A stretch of 55,094 nt of DNA. It comes from Methanobacteriaceae archaeon UBA349 (GTDB lineage Archaea; Methanobacteriota; Methanobacteria; Methanobacteriales; Methanobacteriaceae). Where the stretch lies: NCBI GenBank assembly GCA_002509745.1, contig DAWK01000003.1, positions 1 through 55,094 on the forward strand. Reading direction: 5' to 3'. The notes below the pieces were generated by a model. The model was not told the origin of the DNA. It ran no database searches and saw only the letters and a program-made list of their open reading frames with translations. Below, in pieces: positions 20,050 through 29,819 of the stretch (position 1 is the first letter of the stretch; the number at the start of each line of letters is the position of its first letter). A program made the translations under genes and the position numbers.

Positions 20050-20388
20050 TTAATGGCGGTAAATATAATAATTAATCCATAAAAAAACAGAAAATATGAA
20101 TATCATGACAAAAACGCAATAAAGAATCCAATATACATCATAAAGATATATTGATTTAAATAAGTAAATATAAATCAATGTTACGCCTTGTAATACTAAA
20201 ATAGGAGTTATATAAACATAATACAATTTATGGTCCAGATTCTTGATCTTAAATATAGATGCTATGAATACCATTATTAATCCAAAAATAAGAAACAGAT
20301 AAATTAAATTTTTAGAACTTATTAATAGGAGCAATAAAAGTGCAATTAATGCTCCAGTATGTATAAACAATTTATTTTTCTCTTTCAT
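20050..20388 (-). CDS. Hypothetical membrane protein with four helices
   Basis: The 112-residue protein is almost entirely hydrophobic, with about four predicted helices (residues 8-24, 27-46, 56-76, 82-108), a basic start MKEKNK and a short basic end. I recognise no family motif. It is AT-rich and has only a weak AAGAG ribosome site close to the ATG, so expression is less certain than for its neighbours. It lies between the F390 synthetase homologue and the tRNA gene. Confidence 0.5.
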   Translation of the reverse strand: MKEKNKLFIHTGALIALLLLLLISSKNLIYLFLIFGLIMVFIASIFKIKNLDHKLYYVYITPILVLQGVTLIYIYLFKSIYLYDVYWILYCVFVMIFIFSVFLWINYYIYRH

Positions 20389-20454
20389 CTCTTAGCATTG
20401 TAGTGATAACAAAAGATCAATTAATAATATAAGAATCATGTTTAAACAAGATAG

Positions 20455-20526
<72 letters not shown>

Positions 20527-20692
20527 AAATACAAAACAGTAAGTAAGTGTTTCAAGTGTCAGATTTGAAACCTATAAGTAGTTGATTTTTTTTATATTTA
20601 AGTGTTTTTCAGTTTTGTTGTTCATAATTTTATATTTTCAATTAATAAGGCTGAAAAACATTTTTAAAAGGTTACAACTAGAATTTTCACAT

Positions 20693-21160
<468 letters not shown>

Positions 21161-21242
21161 TTGAACACTTCATTCATTAGAGTAATTGATCCAGTAAAAT
21201 ATTTAGATATTTTTTATTTTCTAAATTGCTCTTCCGATTAAG

Positions 21243-21686
21243 TTATTTCCATAAATATAATTGAAAAGTGTAATTTCCACAGTGTCTGATGGCCGAATGA
21301 ATATTCTTAGCATTCTCCATTTTTTCATTAGCAGCTATGGTAGTTCCATTTAATTGTTGGGTCTCGGTAAAATTGTATTTCGTTCCAGGAACTGTTTTAT
21401 TAAGGAAATCGGATACAATAAGGCCAGAAGAGGCCACCGCATCCTTACTGTTATTTTGGGATAAAAGATGAATGGTAATCTCCGTTAAAATAGTCTGATT
21501 ATCCCCATATGCGGGATTAGTGGCCATGGTCTCCATAATATCCTGAACATCTTGTTCTGGATTAATTTCCTGAGAAAAAGAAGGCATGGGAGTATTAGTT
21601 ACATTCAAAACTGCAGAAATTAAAATAAAGATTATTAAAAGGCCAAAAATGGCATCAGCCGTGGCCAAGAAACCTTTTTGATCCAT
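21243..21686 (-). CDS. Pilin-like secreted or anchored protein
   Basis: The 147-residue protein has a short basic start MDQKGF followed by one hydrophobic helix (about residues 7-27, ATADAIFGLLIIFILISAVL), then a soluble extracellular part with several N-glycosylation sequons (NQT, NNS, NKT, NFT, NGT, NYT). The KGF-x-x-x-D-A start recalls archaeal type IV pilin-like or DAIF-type surface proteins, but no confident family can be named. GGAGAG precedes the ATG. It begins 22 bp behind the PurM-like gene, so both are probably one operon. Confidence 0.6.
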   Translation of the reverse strand: MDQKGFLATADAIFGLLIIFILISAVLNVTNTPMPSFSQEINPEQDVQDIMETMATNPAYGDNQTILTEITIHLLSQNNSKDAVASSGLIVSDFLNKTVPGTKYNFTETQQLNGTTIAANEKMENAKNIHSAIRHCGNYTFQLYLWK

Positions 21687-21708
21687 ATAATCTCTCCAGC
21701 CAATTTTC

Positions 21709-23073
21709 CTAATCGCCCCTTATGGCCTTGACCACCCGGTTTTTCTTTTCAATGGAATCTATAGCAGCTTTCTCAACCTTATATTTCATTTTCTCAAAGT
21801 CTTCCGGGGTAGTGTCCCCTACTAACTTCTTAATTTTAGTATAAGCCGCTTCTCTAAACAATGGAATCAACTCTTCTGTGGAACCATCTGCTTTTATCAT
21901 ACGAGCAATTCCCGTATCATCTACCTTTCCAATTTCCATGATTTTTACTCCCACATCAGATATGGCCTTTTTAACATCTTCAGCCACATCTTTAGGAGCT
22001 ATTATCATAAGAGAATCCACAGAAACACCTAATGGATCTATATCTAAATTTTCAAGCATTTCCAAAACATTAGGATTAATCATTTTCCAGATTTTTTCCT
22101 GATAAAATTCTAATCCCAGACCCGTTGTGGTAGCAATCTCATGAGCATCTCCCCGAAGGCCACCATTAGTTACATCCGTCATAGCATGGACTTTGGGGAG
22201 CAGACCTGCTTTGATAATAGCTTCTGAAGCCTGAATAAAGTTAATATCCATGGTCTCCCACACCACATCGAATAGGCCGTGGTATAGGGCAGTGGTAGTA
22301 ATAGTTCCCCCTCCTGATCCTTCAGTTAAAAGAATAACATCACCTGCTTCTGCTCTTTTTCGAGCAGTTGGTGCATGCTGTGATACACCAATGGAACCCA
22401 CTGCACTTACCAAACGGTCACCTAAAACCATGTCCCCGCCGACCCGGAGAGTGCTGCCCGCCACAATAGGCACATCAATCAATTCCGAAACGGTTGCTAC
22501 TCCCGCCATGAAATCAAAGAGTTTTCCCACATCTCCATCATCAGCCAGATGCAAATCACATATAATGGCCACCGGTTCAGATCCCATGACACATACATCC
22601 CTTAAAGAAGCTCGGGCCACATGGAATCCTCCTAGGAATGGATATTCACTGAGTCGGGAGTGTATTCCATCTACAGCCGTGGTAATATAAACGTCTTCAC
22701 CTTTGGTAGAGGTTTTAATTACTCCTCCATCATCCTGAGCTGTGGGATTTATAAAAGAATTAGTTTGAGTACTGGATACGATTTCCGCGATTTTTCGATG
22801 GACAAAAAAGTCTCCTGCCCCTCGAGAACCTACACCCATTTCTCCCATGGCCACATCGGCGCTGTGAAATCCAATTATTTCTTTTAAAAATTCATCTTCC
22901 TGATTTTGAATTTTTAAGGTATTTTGAACTTCATCCACAACTGCTGAAGCCAATTTAAGAGCATTTTCCTTATCAATATCTTTAAATTCCATTATTCTAT
23001 CTGAAAGCACATCTTCTATAATATTTTGATCCTCTTCAGCAATTCTTCTGCGCACAAAGCCCTCGATGTCCAT
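21709..23073 (-). CDS. PurM-like / selenophosphate synthetase-related protein
   Basis: The 454-residue protein belongs to the AIR synthase (PurM)/SelD/HypE/ThiL superfamily, most like the methanogen group COG2144. An N-terminal helical region of about 90 residues precedes the ATP-binding half (DVAMGEMGVGSRGAGDFFVH, TTAVDGIHSR, VMGSEPVAIICDLHLADDGD), then the second half (LTEGSGGGTITTTALYHG, AMTDVTNGGLRGDAHEIA, GVSVDSLMIIAP). Aspartates in the TAVDGIH and DVTNGG segments suit Mg-ATP binding. There is no Cys/Sec like that of true SelD, so the substrate is unknown. GGTGATT precedes ATG 23073. The pilin-like gene follows directly. Confidence 0.75.
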   Translation of the reverse strand: MDIEGFVRRRIAEEDQNIIEDVLSDRIMEFKDIDKENALKLASAVVDEVQNTLKIQNQEDEFLKEIIGFHSADVAMGEMGVGSRGAGDFFVHRKIAEIVSSTQTNSFINPTAQDDGGVIKTSTKGEDVYITTAVDGIHSRLSEYPFLGGFHVARASLRDVCVMGSEPVAIICDLHLADDGDVGKLFDFMAGVATVSELIDVPIVAGSTLRVGGDMVLGDRLVSAVGSIGVSQHAPTARKRAEAGDVILLTEGSGGGTITTTALYHGLFDVVWETMDINFIQASEAIIKAGLLPKVHAMTDVTNGGLRGDAHEIATTTGLGLEFYQEKIWKMINPNVLEMLENLDIDPLGVSVDSLMIIAPKDVAEDVKKAISDVGVKIMEIGKVDDTGIARMIKADGSTEELIPLFREAAYTKIKKLVGDTTPEDFEKMKYKVEKAAIDSIEKKNRVVKAIRGD

Positions 23074-23217
23074 TTAATCACCCAATTATTCTAAAATTTA
23101 AATAAGATACAAATTATTTTAGAAAGTTGTTATTATATTTATAGTAATACTATATATAATTTTTATGATAATTATATTTTCCTAATTTTTTTAAAGAGCA
23201 TAAAGAAAATTTATAAA

Positions 23218-23814
23218 TCATTTTAAAAGATCTACAAAATTCTTTAAGATTTTTAATCCGACTTCCCCACTTTTCTCTGGATGGAATTGAGTGGCAAATA
23301 CATTATCCCTGCAAAAAACAGCCGGCACGTCCATTCCATAAGAAGTAGTGGCTGAAACAACTTCCTCATTGTCAGGGTGAGCATAAAATGAGTGTACAAA
23401 ATAAAAATACTCTTTTCCGATGCCTTCCAAAATAGCACACTCTCTCTTTATATTTAGCTGGTTCCAGCCCATATGAGGTATTTTTTGACCCGGTGGCAAC
23501 CTTATAACATTACCCGGAAATATATCCAGACCTTTAATACCCGGACTCTCTTCACTTCCACTTAGAAGAAGTTGTAGGCCCAAACAAATGCCTAAAAACG
23601 GTTTGCCTTCTTCGATGTGATTCAAAATTACTTCATGATACTTTTGAAGGTTTCCCATGGCACTACCAAACGCACCAACCCCCGGCAATATTAATGCATC
23701 TGCATCAAGCATTTTTTGAGGATCCTGAGTTATTTCAGGTTCCACACCAACTTTAAGAAATCCATTACGAATACTTTTCAGGTTTCCACTGCCATAATTA
23801 ATAATAGTTACCAT
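23218..23814 (-). CDS. hisH: Imidazole glycerol phosphate synthase, glutaminase subunit HisH
   Basis: The 198-residue class I glutamine amidotransferase supplies ammonia to HisF for the fifth step of histidine synthesis. The nucleophile is Cys77 in LGICLGLQLLL; His and Glu follow in QFHPEKSG near residue 178. Other landmarks are INYGSGNLKSI at the start and LPGVGAFGSAM. An upstream in-frame ATG at 23832 is possible, but AGGGGATCAA places the start at ATG 23814. HisF is not in the window; hisG is 21 kb away, so histidine genes are dispersed. Confidence 0.93.
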   Translation of the reverse strand: MVTIINYGSGNLKSIRNGFLKVGVEPEITQDPQKMLDADALILPGVGAFGSAMGNLQKYHEVILNHIEEGKPFLGICLGLQLLLSGSEESPGIKGLDIFPGNVIRLPPGQKIPHMGWNQLNIKRECAILEGIGKEYFYFVHSFYAHPDNEEVVSATTSYGMDVPAVFCRDNVFATQFHPEKSGEVGLKILKNFVDLLK

Positions 23815-23911
23815 TTGATCCCCTATAATCATTATTTAGATTTATATAAATTAAAAATATCTAAATTAGAATTTTAAGTAAAATAATAAAATATATAAAA
23901 AAAATTAAAAG

Positions 23912-24916
23912 TTATCGAGTATAGAAGTCATTGACCCGAACCGTATCATCCAGATGAGGAGTAGATACTTCATGAAGAACTGTATTTTCCATGGCCACTA
24001 TAGAATGTGGTTCTTCTGGCTCGATACGGATGGTATCATTAGTTCCAAAGTATTCTTTCTTGTTTTCAAACTCAATATATCCTGCACCAGATACAATGTA
24101 CATGGTTTCATCTTTCTGTTCGTGATAATGGAAAGAAGTTTTGTAACCTTCCCGAATAAATAATTCCTTGGTAAGGTACTTTTCGGTGTTTATAAGGACT
24201 TTTTCATATCCCCAAGGCTTGTCTTCCCGATTTTGATATTCTTTTTGTATTTCTTCCAGTTCTTTAGAAGTATCAATGGCCATCCAGAACAGTCCGTCTT
24301 CTTTGTAGTAACCTAACTGATTTTCCTTGGCCATCATAGGGAACAATGTTTTCTCAATATCTCCCACGTCAAAATCGCCAAAATCAAGAGGTCCCTTGGC
24401 AAAATAAACTCCAGCATTTATATAATATTCCAAAACGGGTTTTTCCTTAAAGGCCACCAAACGATCCCCGCTGACTTCTACAATACCATAAGGTGATTTC
24501 ATTTTGGTGATGAAAATGGATAAAGGATAATCAGACTGTTCCCCTAAATGAATCATTTTTTTAATGTTTAAATCAGCAACTACATCCCCATTACGAATAA
24601 TACATTGCTTATTGCTATCAATAGCTTCCATTCCAAGTTTTATGGCATTTAATGTTCCTAATGGTTCAGATTCTTCCACATATTCAATTTGAACACCTTT
24701 ATATTCCTCACCATATCTTTCCTGGATTTTATCACTTAAAAATCCAGTTAAAAGATACACTTGATCCACACCAGCATTTTTAAAGTCAAAAAGCTGTTTA
24801 TCAAGTATGGTGTATCCTTCCTTCATTTCAATTAAAGGTTTAGGAATTCTCTCAGTAATAGGACGTAGACGTTTTCCAAAACCGCCACAAAGAATCATAC
24901 CAACTGTTTTACTCAT
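23912..24916 (-). CDS. Sugar nucleotidyltransferase fused to a C-terminal cupin
   Basis: The 334-residue protein has two domains. Residues 1-225 are an NTP-transferase domain of the glucose-1-phosphate thymidylyltransferase/GMP type, with [25 protein letters not shown], the metal-binding RNGDVVADL and [14 protein letters not shown]. Residues 230-334 are a cupin with PWGYEKVL and [17 protein letters not shown], like the type II mannose-6-phosphate isomerase half. It probably makes an activated sugar for surface glycans and may bind or isomerise the sugar phosphate. GGGTGATAAA sets the start at ATG 24916. It lies about 100 bp upstream of hisH. Confidence 0.82.
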   Translation of the reverse strand: MSKTVGMILCGGFGKRLRPITERIPKPLIEMKEGYTILDKQLFDFKNAGVDQVYLLTGFLSDKIQERYGEEYKGVQIEYVEESEPLGTLNAIKLGMEAIDSNKQCIIRNGDVVADLNIKKMIHLGEQSDYPLSIFITKMKSPYGIVEVSGDRLVAFKEKPVLEYYINAGVYFAKGPLDFGDFDVGDIEKTLFPMMAKENQLGYYKEDGLFWMAIDTSKELEEIQKEYQNREDKPWGYEKVLINTEKYLTKELFIREGYKTSFHYHEQKDETMYIVSGAGYIEFENKKEYFGTNDTIRIEPEEPHSIVAMENTVLHEVSTPHLDDTVRVNDFYTR

Positions 24917-25110
24917 TTTATCACCCAAATAATATTAATATATAAATTGAGCTCATTAGATTTATTAATCTCAATAAGCACACTATAATTTTATTTACTA
25001 TTTTCTATTTCAATAGCATATCTCATCAATATTCCGCTTTATAAAAACTGGAATAAATATATTGTCACGATAAATATTTTTTATGCTATTTTTATTCTCA
25101 ACAATCAAAT

Positions 25111-26187
25111 TCAGTCCGATCTAATGGATTTGTGAATTGTATCTCCAAAATCAGATTTTACTATTACACTTGTTCCCAGAGTTTTAGAATGAGCATCTAA
25201 TTCAGCCACCACATGAGAGTATCCCAGCCTTCTAAGGGGTTCAACTATTCTAGGACCATCCGTAACTGCCACCGATTCTATATTTAACTCTTCAATAGGT
25301 AGAGCATGTGGAACTCCAGCTATAACTGCAAATTCTATGTTTTCATCTTTTAATATTTCCGCAGCAGCCTGGGCAGTGATAGGATATTCATCCAGGCCAC
25401 CAGTGATGTAATCCACCTTAATTCCAGCATCTGAAAGCTCATTTTTAATATTTTCAGCATGCTGTCTAATTCTAGGAAGTCCAATATTATGATCAAGGTT
25501 GGCCACTACTAGAGGCATATTATCCGGGTTTATTTCCGCGTAAGGAAGTTTCATCACATCCGCAAACAAGTAAGAAGTTTCTTTTTTAGCATTTAAAACC
25601 ATAGCCACTTTTTTACCACTTTTAAGTGCATTTGTAAGTTTTAAAGCGATTTTTTCATGATTATCACCAAAAGATGGAGCTATATATTCTCCCTGAGCCA
25701 TTCCCCTGGTTTTTTCAATTTCAGTGGCCATTCTAAGCATTTTTACTTGCCTTTCTGCTTCTTCTGGAGGAATAATCCCTGCCAGGACTGCAGCTTCCAG
25801 AACAATTATGGCTCCTTCAGTATTATCTCCTTCACCAAATCCCCCGTGCGATTCTACAGGTAAAACTAGGGCAGGTATATTGGCTTGAGTTATAGCTTCT
25901 TTAAGATCTTCTCCAATTATCATGCTGGCACAGGTACCGACTATTCCCACTAATTTTGGAGAGAACATTTCGTCTGCTTTTTTAAGAACTTCTTCCAGTT
26001 TCTCACTGGCCCCGAAAATAAAATCATTCTCGGACATGGCCGTGGTCAGTACTCGAACACCATCGCTTTCCAGAAGCCTCCCTGTTCTAAAACAGCAGCC
26101 ATGAGGGCCATGGAGAATTACAACGTCAGCATTAAGGTCTCTCAATGTATAAAGGGAAGCGGCAATGGGACTTGGTCTTGGATGCAA
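25111..26187 (-). CDS. cfbD: Ni-sirohydrochlorin a,c-diamide reductive cyclase catalytic subunit CfbD
   Basis: The 358-residue NifD-like protein matches the former methanogenesis marker 13, the catalytic subunit of the reductive cyclase that, with the CfbC reductase, makes the F430 ring for methyl-CoM reductase. The start [45 protein letters not shown] and [10 protein letters not shown] hold the cysteines expected to bind an Fe-S cluster. GAGGTG stands 6 nt before TTG 26187, which would begin MHPRPSP. The alternative GTG at 26196 (MKFLHPRP) overlaps that site. CfbC is not nearby. Confidence 0.9.
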   Translation of the reverse strand: MHPRPSPIAASLYTLRDLNADVVILHGPHGCCFRTGRLLESDGVRVLTTAMSENDFIFGASEKLEEVLKKADEMFSPKLVGIVGTCASMIIGEDLKEAITQANIPALVLPVESHGGFGEGDNTEGAIIVLEAAVLAGIIPPEEAERQVKMLRMATEIEKTRGMAQGEYIAPSFGDNHEKIALKLTNALKSGKKVAMVLNAKKETSYLFADVMKLPYAEINPDNMPLVVANLDHNIGLPRIRQHAENIKNELSDAGIKVDYITGGLDEYPITAQAAAEILKDENIEFAVIAGVPHALPIEELNIESVAVTDGPRIVEPLRRLGYSHVVAELDAHSKTLGTSVIVKSDFGDTIHKSIRSD

Positions 26188-26418
26188 AAATTTCACCTCT
26201 TAATTAATATAATGATTATGTATAACATATGGTAGATTAAAATATGAAATATAATTTATATACTACATTTTATATGAATAAAACTTTAAATTTAGTCTAT
26301 TATAAAATATTTCAAGCATATAAATATGTAAAGAATATTTGGAATGGTAATCAATATAAATTTATCAATTAATAATCAAATAAATTCTTAAGTTAATTCT
26401 TAAAACAAGAGGATAATA

Positions 26419-27231
26419 ATGAAATTAAAAAATAGAAGAATAATGCTTATTTTTATTGTTATTCTTTTTACTACATCTATTTTTATTTTAAGTAATTTAA
26501 ATATCCTTTTGGGCCATTATAATGATTCAAATACTTATGAATATCAAATGAATCTTCCTAGTAACCCATATATGCTTCATGAGTATTTAAATCCTATAAA
26601 TAATAAACGCATTTTTAATCCTGGCCAGAACCCTCCAAATACCAATTGGACGTGTCCCGCTGGAAAAGTAATAAAATTTGGGCCATTTGGAAATAAAAGC
26701 TCCCCAATTAAAATTGCCTACATAATAGGTGTTCACCCAGCAGAAGAAGAATCACATAAGGCCATTTATAATTCTATTTTAAAAAATCAGGACAATTTAA
26801 AATACTGTTACTATATTTATAAAGTCGAGGTAAATGCCAGTAATGATTATAATAAAAACCGTTATTATGGACAATTATTGGCTTATAAATATGCAGTAAG
26901 TGATATAGAGAAAAATAAGTTTGGTATGGTAGTGGATGTGCATTCCAACCAGGGAAAATATGAAGAAAAGACTTTTATTTTCACTGCTATTCCCAATAAT
27001 GAATCACTATTGGTCGCACATTTTCTGGTTAAAAATTTGCCGGGTTTAAGCTATTACATACCTCCTCGATCTAATGAACCTACCAGTGCCCCATATATAA
27101 GTGAGCCACTGATAAAAAACGGCACACCAATCATTGTTTATGAAACTTACCGTTATGAAGCATTTAATCTTACTGAAAAAAAGGCCCAAGACTTCATAAT
27201 GGTTTTAGATAATTTTAATTTCTATAATTAA
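26419..27231 (+). CDS. Anchored M14-like (succinylglutamate desuccinylase/carboxypeptidase) protein
   Basis: The 270-residue protein starts with an N-terminal membrane anchor or signal (about residues 8-30) and continues as an extracellular domain. A zinc-carboxypeptidase-like site is suggested by GVHPAEEESHKA (HxxE), VVDVHSNQG (third ligand His) and the late IVYETYRYEA (possible catalytic Glu). Several N-glycosylation sequons are present. This order of motifs fits the M14/aspartoacylase fold, so it may trim peptides or amides outside the cell, perhaps in the pseudomurein wall; that role is inference. GAGGAT precedes the ATG. It diverges from cfbD. Confidence 0.6.
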   Translation: MKLKNRRIMLIFIVILFTTSIFILSNLNILLGHYNDSNTYEYQMNLPSNPYMLHEYLNPINNKRIFNPGQNPPNTNWTCPAGKVIKFGPFGNKSSPIKIAYIIGVHPAEEESHKAIYNSILKNQDNLKYCYYIYKVEVNASNDYNKNRYYGQLLAYKYAVSDIEKNKFGMVVDVHSNQGKYEEKTFIFTAIPNNESLLVAHFLVKNLPGLSYYIPPRSNEPTSAPYISEPLIKNGTPIIVYETYRYEAFNLTEKKAQDFIMVLDNFNFYN

Positions 27232-27316
27232 TATATTATCTACAATTAATAGTTTATAATGATTAAGTAGAATAATTTAGGCCCCAAATACACTAAATTA
27301 ATTAGGAAACCCATTC

Positions 27317-28078
27317 ATGCAAATAAAAGAATTAATTGAAGGAATATTTTTGGAGAGACCCAATAGATTTACTGTCCTTTTCCAAGACCGTAGCGATTCT
27401 AAAGATGCTGATCCTAAATTAGCACATCTTAGAGATCCTGGGAGATTGAAAGAGCTACTTCATCCAGGAATTAAGCTAATTCTTAGAAAAGCAGCCGATA
27501 ACCCCAAAAGAAAAACAAAGTTTGATGTTATAGGTGTTTTTAAAGATAATTTATGGGTTTTGATAAATTCTGGATTCCATAGTTATCTGGCGGCAGAGTT
27601 AATTGAATCTGGGCGGGTTGATGAATTTAAAGGATTTTCCATTGAAAGAAGAGAGTACACATTTGGAAAGAGTCGTTTAGACTTTTTATTAAAGCCTATT
27701 GATGATTCAATACCTGATGTGAAAAAAATGCTGGTGGAAGTGAAAGGATGTACCTTAGTTGAAGATGAATGGGCCCGTTTTCCAGATGCACCAACTATTA
27801 GAGGGAAAAAACATGTGGAAGAACTTATATCTGCCCTAGATAAAGGATTTGAATCTTCAGTACTATTTTTAATTCTCAAAGAAGATGCGAAAGTATTTTC
27901 TCCAAACAATGATACAGATCCGGATTTTTCTAGAGCACTACAAAAAGCTCAGGAAAAGGGAGTTAATATCATACCTTTTGTGTTTAAAACTGAAAATATT
28001 AATGGAAGTCTGTTTATTAAGCCACTGCAAAAGATTAATGTTGATTTTAAGAATATTATGGATAAAATTAAAGAATAA
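27317..28078 (+). CDS. sfsA: SfsA family protein
   Basis: The 253-residue protein is a full-length SfsA homologue, with an N-terminal OB-fold-like part (HLRDPGRLKELLHPG) and a C-terminal nuclease-like fold holding the conserved NSGFHSYLAAELIESGRV, VEVKGCTLV and FPDAPTIRGKKHVEEL. SfsA was named for sugar fermentation stimulation in E. coli. The fold suggests nucleic acid binding or cleavage, and the archaeal role is not established. AGGAAACCC precedes ATG 27317. Gene stands alone. Confidence 0.92.
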   Translation: MQIKELIEGIFLERPNRFTVLFQDRSDSKDADPKLAHLRDPGRLKELLHPGIKLILRKAADNPKRKTKFDVIGVFKDNLWVLINSGFHSYLAAELIESGRVDEFKGFSIERREYTFGKSRLDFLLKPIDDSIPDVKKMLVEVKGCTLVEDEWARFPDAPTIRGKKHVEELISALDKGFESSVLFLILKEDAKVFSPNNDTDPDFSRALQKAQEKGVNIIPFVFKTENINGSLFIKPLQKINVDFKNIMDKIKE

Positions 28079-28212
28079 AGACTAAGAATATAAATTAATT
28101 AATTGAGTAGATTGTTTAATTAAAATAATTAGAAAAATTAAGTTTAATTTTGGCCAGATAATATTAATTAAAATAATTTAAAAATATTGATTTTTTTAGA
28201 ATAAAAATGAAA

Positions 28213-29226
28213 TCATGTCCTAAGGCATGTTTCCAGTTTTGTAAATTCTTCAGGTTTTCCTACTCCTAAAATTATATCTCCTTCTTTAATTATAAATTCC
28301 CTAGGAGGGTCAATAATAAGATCTCCTTCTTCACCTACTCCTAATACAACCACACCTGTTTTCTCGTGGATATCAGCTTCTAAAAGGGTTTGGCCAATTA
28401 ATGAACAGTTAAAATGTACTTCAACTTCTTTCATTTCTCTATTACTGTGCTCTGCTAGGACTTCCTGAACAAACATGGCCTCGTATCCATCCTGGATACT
28501 TTTATACATTAAACGACCCGAAATTACAAATGGGGAAATCACTTGGCTGGCCCCGGCCAGTTTTATCTGTTCAATGTTCTCATATCGCTGAGCTTCAGCA
28601 ATAATTCTAACCTCTTTGTCCAGTTTTCTTATGCCCAGAATACAGTGAATAGTATGAGAATCAGATTCCATGTCCACTATTATGGATTTAGCTCCTTTTA
28701 CATTGGCCTTTTCGAGATCTTTCATTCTGGTTGGGTCTCCATGTACGAAATTAGCCTTATTTTTAAGAACTTTTTTTCGCACATCTTCATCTTCATCTAT
28801 GACAAATACCTCGAAATCTTTTCCAATCTCTTTTATGCATTCCATGGTACTTTCGGTCCAGCCGCAAATTACCACATGATTTGATCTTTCCACATTAACA
28901 AGCCCCATTAATCTCAATTGCTGTCTTTTAACCAGGAACTCTAATAAAGTCTCCACAGCCAGAGCAAAAGTTCCTATTCCAAATATAATTACCGTAATAG
29001 TAAAATACATTCCTAAAGCAGTCTTTGGACTGAAATCACCATACCCCACCGTACCGATAGTAACAAAAGTCCAGTAAAGAGATTCTGTCCATGTTACACC
29101 CTCTATTAAATGAAATCCAATAGTACCATAGGCAACAACCGCCAGAACCAGCGTTAAAATTTTAGTTACTGGTAATTTAATAACTTTAGGAAAATTTTTC
29201 TTGATAATTTGTAGTATTACAACCAT
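28213..29226 (-). CDS. MthK-type calcium-gated potassium channel
   Basis: The 337-residue protein aligns nearly gap-free with MthK of Methanothermobacter. A two-helix pore carries the selectivity filter TIGTVGYGD (residues 56-64) and gating Gly83. An RCK domain from about 107 has a Rossmann nucleotide fold ([11 protein letters not shown]), followed by a C-lobe (TrkA-C). Met107, from which free RCK domains are translated in MthK, is conserved. At the calcium site the Asp of IVDMESDS and first Glu of IIAEAQRYE are kept, but the second Glu (MthK Glu212) is Gln here, so gating affinity may differ. AAAGGTAG precedes the start. Gene stands alone. Confidence 0.92.
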   Translation of the reverse strand: MVVILQIIKKNFPKVIKLPVTKILTLVLAVVAYGTIGFHLIEGVTWTESLYWTFVTIGTVGYGDFSPKTALGMYFTITVIIFGIGTFALAVETLLEFLVKRQQLRLMGLVNVERSNHVVICGWTESTMECIKEIGKDFEVFVIDEDEDVRKKVLKNKANFVHGDPTRMKDLEKANVKGAKSIIVDMESDSHTIHCILGIRKLDKEVRIIAEAQRYENIEQIKLAGASQVISPFVISGRLMYKSIQDGYEAMFVQEVLAEHSNREMKEVEVHFNCSLIGQTLLEADIHEKTGVVVLGVGEEGDLIIDPPREFIIKEGDIILGVGKPEEFTKLETCLRT

Positions 29227-29292
29227 AAAACTACCTTTTTATTTTTAAAGTAATAAAAATGTGAATAATAAAAAATAAAGGTTATTTAGACC

Positions 29293-29643
29293 CTATTTCT
29301 TTAAAAATGCAAACCATACCACTGCAGCTACTGCCAGGAGTATTATGACTATTATAAGTAGGATAATCCACCATGGAAATCCTGAGTCTGAACCATCATC
29401 CGTACCATCATCGTCATCCCCGTCAGCTTTCTTGATCGCTTTTGAGCTACTTGATGAACTGGAACCACCACGGCTTCCTCCACCGCCTTTAACTTCTGGA
29501 CTAATTTTCTCAGAAGATGCAGATAATTTAAAATCAGAATCAAAATTATCACTAGTTGAAAATTCAGCAGCAAAAGCACATCCGGGAGCCACTAAAAGGC
29601 CCACCATCAAAAATATTGTTGAAATACCAAATAAAGTTCTCAT
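29293..29643 (-). CDS. Small surface protein, C-terminally anchored, Ser/Asp-rich
   Basis: The 116-residue protein has a signal peptide (about residues 1-25, cleavable after CAFAA), then a low-complexity region with a Gly-rich piece, a run of serines (about 60-67) and an Asp-rich stretch (about 75-83). A strong C-terminal membrane helix (PWWIILLIIVIILLAVAAVV) ends in two lysines. It is probably a wall- or membrane-associated protein displayed outside the cell. No enzymatic motif. GGGGGTT precedes the ATG. No family is recognised. Confidence 0.6.
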   Translation of the reverse strand: MRTLFGISTIFLMVGLLVAPGCAFAAEFSTSDNFDSDFKLSASSEKISPEVKGGGGSRGGSSSSSSSKAIKKADGDDDDGTDDGSDSGFPWWIILLIIVIILLAVAAVVWFAFLKK

Positions 29644-29819
29644 GTTTAACCCCCGATAATCGGAATTTTTATAACAAAATTTCTATATTCTTTAAAACAT
29701 ATAAATAAATTGAAAAAATTTTGATGTTGATTAATTATTTAAAGATGATTTATCAATTAAAAAGAACTAATAAACATTAGATTTGAAATTAAAGAATACC
29801 TAAATGCAATTAATTAAAA

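Noticed and set aside
22250..22690. 146-codon plus-strand frame opposite the PurM-like gene
   Set aside because: The opposite strand encodes clear PurM motifs; this frame has no recognisable domain or ribosome site.
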